In this document: positions 58,414 through 64,000 of the stretch, in pieces
Position numbering within the stretch: position 1 is the first letter of the stretch
Layout: each line of letters begins with the position of its first letter
Origin: Hippasteria phrygiana
Lineage: Eukaryota; Echinodermata; Asteroidea; Valvatida; Goniasteridae
Assembly (NCBI GenBank): GCA_037893225.1
Contig: JAZGUH010000552.1
Span: 496,001-560,000 of the forward strand
Length of the DNA: 64,000 nt
Direction of reading: 5' to 3'
Translations under genes and position numbers: made by a program
The notes under the pieces: generated by a model
What the model was told of the DNA's origin: nothing
The model's input: only the letters and a program-made list of their open reading frames with translations
The model's database searches: none

Positions 58414-61400
58414 AATGGTATATTGACCAAATCCAGTAATTTTTACACGTATGGGTAGCTTAGATCTAGCGCAACAGTTTGAGACCATCGCCAGCTTCAC
58501 ATCGTTAGAACTCTTCGAGAAAATTCAAACCTCGCAACAAATTTCTTCCCGTGAACTCTGTGTGCGTTCTCCCGTTTACTGCATTGTGACTGCTTAACGT
58601 TTGCCAAATTTTCAGATGAACGCCCCTCCTTTCCCTGTTCATAATTGAATGGTATATTGACCAAATCCAGTAATTTTTACACGTATGGGTAGCTTAGATC
58701 TAGCGCAACAATTTGAGCTTCATAGCGTGAGAACTCTTCGAGAAAATTCAAACCTCGCAACAATTTTTTCCCATGAACTCTGTGTGCGTTCTTCCGTTTA
58801 CTGCATTGTGACTGCTTAACGTTTGCCCCTACTTTCCCTGTTCATAATTGAATGGTATATTGACCAAATCCAGTAATTTTTACACGTATGGGTAGCTTAG
58901 ATCTAGCGCAACAGTTTGAGACCATCGCCAGCTTCACATCGTTAGAACTCTTCGAGAAAATTCAAACCTCGCAACAAATTTCTTCCTGTGAACTCTGTGT
59001 GCGTTCTTCCGTTTACTGCATTGTGATTGCTTAACGTTTGCCACATTTTCAGATGAACGCCCCTCCTTTCCCTGTTCATAATTGAATGGTATATTGACCA
59101 AATCCAGTAATTTTGACACGTATGGGTAGCTTAGATCTAGCGCAACAGTTTGAGACCATCGCCAGCTTCACATCGTTAGAACTCTTCGAGAAAATTCAAA
59201 CCTCGCAACAAATTTCTTCCTGTGAACTCTGTGTGCGTTCTTCCGTTTACTGCATTGTGATTGCTTAACGTTTGCCACATTTTCAGATGAACGCCCCTCC
59301 TTTCCCTGTTCATAATTGAATGGTATATTGACCAAATCCAGTAATTTTTACACGTATGGGTAGCTTAGATCTAGCGCAACAGTTTGAGACCATCGCCAGC
59401 TTCACATCGTTAGAACTCTTCGAGAAAATTCAAACCTCGCAACAAATTTCTTCTCGTGAACTCTGTGTGCGTTCTCCCGTTTACTGCATTGTGACTGCTT
59501 AACGTTTGCCAAATTTTCAGATGAACGCCCCTCCTTTCCCTGTTCATAATTGAATGGTATATTGACCAAATCCAGTAATTTTTACACGTATGGGTAGCTT
59601 AGATCTAGCGCAACAATTTGAGACCATCGCAAGCTTCACAGCGTTAGAACTCTGCGAGAAAATTCAAACCTCGCAACAAATTTCTTCCCGTGAACTCTGT
59701 ATGCGTTCTCCCGTTTACTGCATTGTGACTGCTTAACGTTTGCCAAATTTTCAGATGAACGCCCCTCCTTTCCCTGTTCATAATTTAATAGGATATTGAA
59801 CAAATCCAGCAATTTTCACACGTATTGGTAGCTTAGATCTAGCGCAACCATTTGAGACCATCGGCAGCTTCACAGCGTTAGAACTCTTTGAGAAAATTCA
59901 AACCTCGCAACAAATTTCTTCCCGTGAACTCTGTGTGCGTTCTTCCGTTTACTGCATTGTGACTGCTTAACGTTTGCCACATTTTCAGATGAACGCCCCT
60001 CCTTTCCCTGTTCATAATTGAATGGGATATTGACCAAATCCAGTAATTTTCACACGTATGGGTAGCTTAGATCTAGCGCAACAATTTCAGACCATCGCGA
60101 GCTTCACAGCGTTAGAACTCTTCGAGAAAATTCAAACCTCGCAACAAATTTCCTTTTGTGAACTCTGTGCGCGTTCTTCCGTTTACTGCATTGTGACTGC
60201 TTAACGTTTGCCAAATTTTCAGATGAACGCCCCTCCTTTCCCTGTTCATAATTGAATGGGATATTGACCAAATCCAGTAATTTTTACACGTATGGGTAGC
60301 TTAGATCTAGCGCAACAGTTTGAGACCATCGCCAGCTTCACAGCGTTAGAACTCTTCGAGAAAATTCAAACCTCGCAACAAATTTCTTTCCGTGAACTCT
60401 GTGTGCGTTCTCCCGTTTACTGCATTGTGACTGCTTAACGTTTGCCAAATTTTCAGATGAACGCCCCTCCTTTCCCTGTTCATAATTGAATGGTATATTG
60501 ACCAAATCCAGTAATTTTGACACGTATGGGTAGCTTAGATCTAGCGCAACAATTTGAGACCATCGGCAGCTTCATAGCGTGAGAACTCTTTGAGAAAATT
60601 CAAACCTCGCAACAATTTTTTCCCCATGAACTCTGTGTGCGTTCTTCCGTTTACTGCATTGTGACTGCTTAACGGTTGCCAAATTTTCAGATGAACGCCC
60701 CTCCTTTCCCTGTTCATAATTGAATGGTATATTGACCAAATCCAGTATTTTGTACACGTATGGGTAGCTTAGATCTAGCGCAACAATTTGAGACCATCGG
60801 CAGCTTCACAGCGTTAGAACTCTTCGAGAAAATTCAAACCTCGCAACAAATTTCTTTCCGTGAACTCTGTGTGCGTTCTCCCGTTTACTGCATTGTGACT
60901 GCTTAACGTTTGCCAAATTTTCAGATGAACGCCCCTCCTTTCCCTGTTCATAATTGAATGGGATATTGACCAAATCCAGTAATTTTCACACGAATGGGTA
61001 GCTTAGATCTAGCGCAACAATTTCAGACCATCGCCAGCTTCATAGCGTGAGAACTCCTCGAGAAAATTCAAACCTCGCAACAATTTTTTCCCCATGAACT
61101 CTGTGTGCGTTCTCCCGTTTACTGCATTGTGACTGCTTAACGTTTGCCAAATTTTCAGATGAACGCCCCTCCTTTCCCTGTTCATAATTGAATGGTATAT
61201 TGACCAAATCCAGTAATTTTTACACGTATGGGTAGCTTAGATCTAGCGCAACAGTTTGAGACCATCGCCAGCTTCACATCGTTAGAACTCTTCGAGAAAA
61301 TTCAAACCTCGCAACAAATTTCTTCCCGTGAACTCTGTGTGCGTTCTCCCGTTTACTGCATTGTGACTGCTTAACGTTTGCCAAATTTTCAGATGAACGC

Positions 61401-64000
61401 CCCTCCTTTCCCTGTTCATAATTGAATGGTATATTGACCAAATCCAGTAATTTTTACACGTATGGGTAGCTTAGATCTAGCGCAACAATTTGAGCTTCAT
61501 AGCGTGAGAACTCTTCGAGAAAATTCAAACCTCGCAACAATTTTTTCCCATGAACTCTGTGTGCGTTCTTCCGTTTACTGCATTGTGACTGCTTAACGTT
61601 TGCCCCTACTTTCCCTGTTCATAATTGAATGGTATATTGACCAAATCCAGTAATTTTTACACGTATGGGTAGCTTAGATCTAGCGCAACAGTTTGAGACC
61701 ATCGCCAGCTTCACATCGTTAGAACTCTTCGAGAAAATTCAAACCTCGCAACAAATTTCTTCCTGTGAACTCTGTGTGCGTTCTTCCGTTTACTGCATTG
61801 TGATTGCTTAACGTTTGCCACATTTTCAGATGAACGCCCCTCCTTTCCCTGTTCATAATTGAATGGGATATTGACCAAATCCAGTAATTTTCACACGTAT
61901 GGGTAGCTTAGATCTAGCGCAACAATTTCAGACCATCGCGAGCTTCACAGCGTTAGAACTCTTCGAGAAAATTCAAACCTCGCAACAAATTTCCTTTTGT
62001 GAACTCTGTGCGCGTTCTTCCGTTTACTGCATTGTGACTGCTTAACGTTTGCCACATTTTCAGATGAACGCCCCTCCTTTCCCTGTTCATAATTGAATGG
62101 GATATTGACCAAATCCAGTAATTTTACACGTATGGGTAGCTTAGATCTAGCGCAACAGTTTGAGACCATCGCCAGCTTCACAGCGTTAGAACTCTTCGAG
62201 AAAATTCAAACCTCGCAACAAATTTCTTTCCGTGAACTCTGTGTGCGTTCTCCCGTTTACTGCATTGTGACTGCTTAACGTTTGCCAAATTTTCAGATGA
62301 ACGCCCCTCCTTTCCCTGTTCATAATTGAATGGTATATTGACCAAATCCAGTAATTTTGACACGTATGGGTAGCTTAGATCTAGCGCAACAGTTTGAGAC
62401 CATCGCCAGCTTCACATCGTTAGAACTCTTCGAGAAAATTCAAACCTCGCAACAAATTTCTTCCCGTGAACTCTGTGTGCGTTCTCCCGTTTACTGCATT
62501 GTGACTGCTTAACGTTTGCCAAATTTTCAGATGAACGCCCCTCCTTTCCCTGTTCATAATTGAATGGTATATTGACCAAATCCAGTAATTTTTACACGTA
62601 TGGGTAGCTTAGATCTAGCGCAACAATTTGAGACTATCGCCAGCTTCACAGCGTTAGAACTCTTCGAGAAAATTCAAACCTCGCAACAAATTTCTTCCTG
62701 TGAACTCTGTGTGCGTTCTTCCGTTTACTGCATTGTGACTGCTTAACGTTTGCCACATTTTCAGATGAACGCCCCTCCTTTCCCTGTTAATAATTGAATG
62801 GTATATTGACCAAATCCAGTAATTTTTACACGTATGGGTAGCTTAGATCTAGCGCAACAATTTGAGACCATCGCCAGATTTACAGCGTTAGAACTCTTCG
62901 AGAAAATTCAAACCTCGCAACAAATTTCTTTCCGTGAACTCTGTGTGCGTTCTCCCGTTTACTGCATTGTGACTGCTTAACGTTTGCCAAATTTTCAGAT
63001 GAACGCCCCTCCTTTCCCTGTTCATAATTGAATGGTATATTGACCAAATCCAGTAATTTTTACACGGATGGGTAGCTTAGATATAGCGCAACAATTTCAG
63101 ACCATCGCCAGCTTCACAGCGTTAGAACTCTTCGAGAAAATTCAAACCTCGCGACAAATTTCCTTCTGTGAACTCTGTGTGCGTTCTTCCGTTTACTGCA
63201 TTATGACTGCTTAACGTTTGCCACATTTTCAGATGAACGCCCCTCCTTTCCCTGTTCATAATTGAATGGGATATTGACCAAATCCAGTAATTTTCACACG
63301 AATGGGTAGCTTAGATCTAGCGCAACAATTTGAGACCATCGCCAGCTTCATAGCGTGAGAACTCCTCGAGAAAATTCAAACCTCGCAAAAAAATTTTCCC
63401 CATGAACTCTGTGTGCGTTCTCCCGTTTACTGCATTGTGACTGCTTAACGTTTGCCAAATTTTCAGATGAACGCCCCTCCTTTCCCTGTTCATAATTGAA
63501 TGGTATATTGACCAAATCCAGTAATTTTGACACGTATGGGTAGCTTAGATCTAGCGCAACAGTTTGAGACCATCGCCAGCTTCACATCGTTAGAACTCTT
63601 CGAGAAAATTCAAACCTCGCAACAAATTTCTTCCCGTGAACTCTGTGTGCGTTCTCCCGTTTACTGCATTGTGACTGCTTAACGTTTGCCAAATTTTCAG
63701 ATGAACGCCCCTCCTTTCCCTGTTCATAATTGAATGGTATATTGACCAAATCCAGTAATTTTTACACGTATGGGTAGCTTAGATCTAGCGCAACAATTTG
63801 AGACTATCGCCAGCTTCACAGCGTTAGAACTCTTCGAGAAAATTCAAACCTCGCAACAAATTTCTTCCTGTGAACTCTGTGTGCGTTCTTCCGTTTACTG
63901 CATTGTGACTGCTTAACGTTTGCCACATTTTCAGATGAACGCCCCTCCTTTCCCTGTTAATAATTGAATGGTATATTGACCAAATCCAGTAATTTTTACA
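58414..64000 (+). repeat. Satellite array, right block, continuing beyond the window
   Basis: The first part (58414 to about 59740) repeats 49851-51180 at an offset of 8563 bp, marked by the gcccctact variant (50262/58825); that variant appears a third time near 61601. At 59770-59990 there is a monomer of the ttaatagg/accatttgag type otherwise confined to the left edge. One monomer near 62121 has lost a T. The last segment shows a 5-monomer repeat of about 1170 bp (gttaataattg at 62786 and 63956). The array is still continuing at position 64000. No gene was seen. Confidence 0.93.

Noticed and set aside
62093..62278. 61-residue plus-strand ORF in the satellite
   Set aside because: It appears only because one monomer has lost a T near 62121, which shifts the frame. 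It occurs nowhere else in the array.
4064..63533. Many 60-78-residue minus-strand ORFs across the satellite (NIPFNYEQGKEGRSSEN-type peptides)
   Set aside because: They are one reading frame of the 234-bp monomer, open only in some variants and broken in most. Many begin at non-ATG codons, and they have no recognised domain. Repetition of the DNA explains them.
1384..64000. CRISPR array or other prokaryotic repeat
   Set aside because: Repeats are 234 bp with no unique spacers and no cas genes. The LINEs and the splice donor are eukaryotic.

Overview
The window is eukaryotic and almost certainly from an invertebrate animal. The evidence is an exon with a consensus GT splice donor, a P2X7-like cysteine-rich intracellular domain of a kind expanded in cnidarians, sponges, molluscs and lancelets, and two full-length non-LTR retrotransposons of the L1/Tx1 group with poly(A) tails. 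Nothing supports a prokaryote or plasmid. A species cannot be named from the sequence; a marine invertebrate is my best guess.

Layout. (1) 1-1383 is ordinary low-copy DNA holding the first coding exon (439-878, minus strand) of a P2X7-like domain gene, the start of its intron (1-438) and its upstream region (879-1383). (2) From about 1384 to the right edge at 64000 everything else is one head-to-tail satellite array of about 234-bp monomers, roughly 220 of them, all in the same orientation. It runs off the window. (3) The array is broken twice, at 5417-10920 and 19056-24555, by two near-identical full-length LINEs in the same orientation. Each has a 5'UTR, ORF1 (tandem RRM-like region, zinc knuckles, acidic tail), ORF2 (APE-type endonuclease, reverse transcriptase, C-terminal zinc-binding domain) and a 3'UTR with a terminal stem-loop and poly(A). 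All four ORFs are intact, and the two copies differ at only about a dozen positions by eye.

Main observation. Both LINEs sit at exactly the same nucleotide of the satellite monomer and both removed the same 13 bp. Their flanking monomers are different types: the first lies between monomer types I call A and B, the second between D and E. Unoccupied A-B and D-E junctions are present elsewhere in the array (18354-18366 and 31033-31045; 11610-11622 and 31735-31747). Two independent insertions into one precise site is therefore the simplest reading, and points to a satellite-specific LINE with a fixed target-site deletion rather than a target-site duplication.

The satellite is organised at several nested scales: 234-bp monomer; 5-monomer unit of 1169 bp with alternating subtypes (2338 bp); larger units of 3040, 3245, 3712 and 6750 bp; and a recurrent 203-bp short monomer formed by two microhomology-flanked deletions. 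The 3712-bp unit at 50990-58413 is a very young tandem duplication. The array supplies many copies of the landing site, and the LINE encodes the machinery (ORF1 RNA binding, ORF2 nicking and target-primed reverse transcription) that would exploit it.
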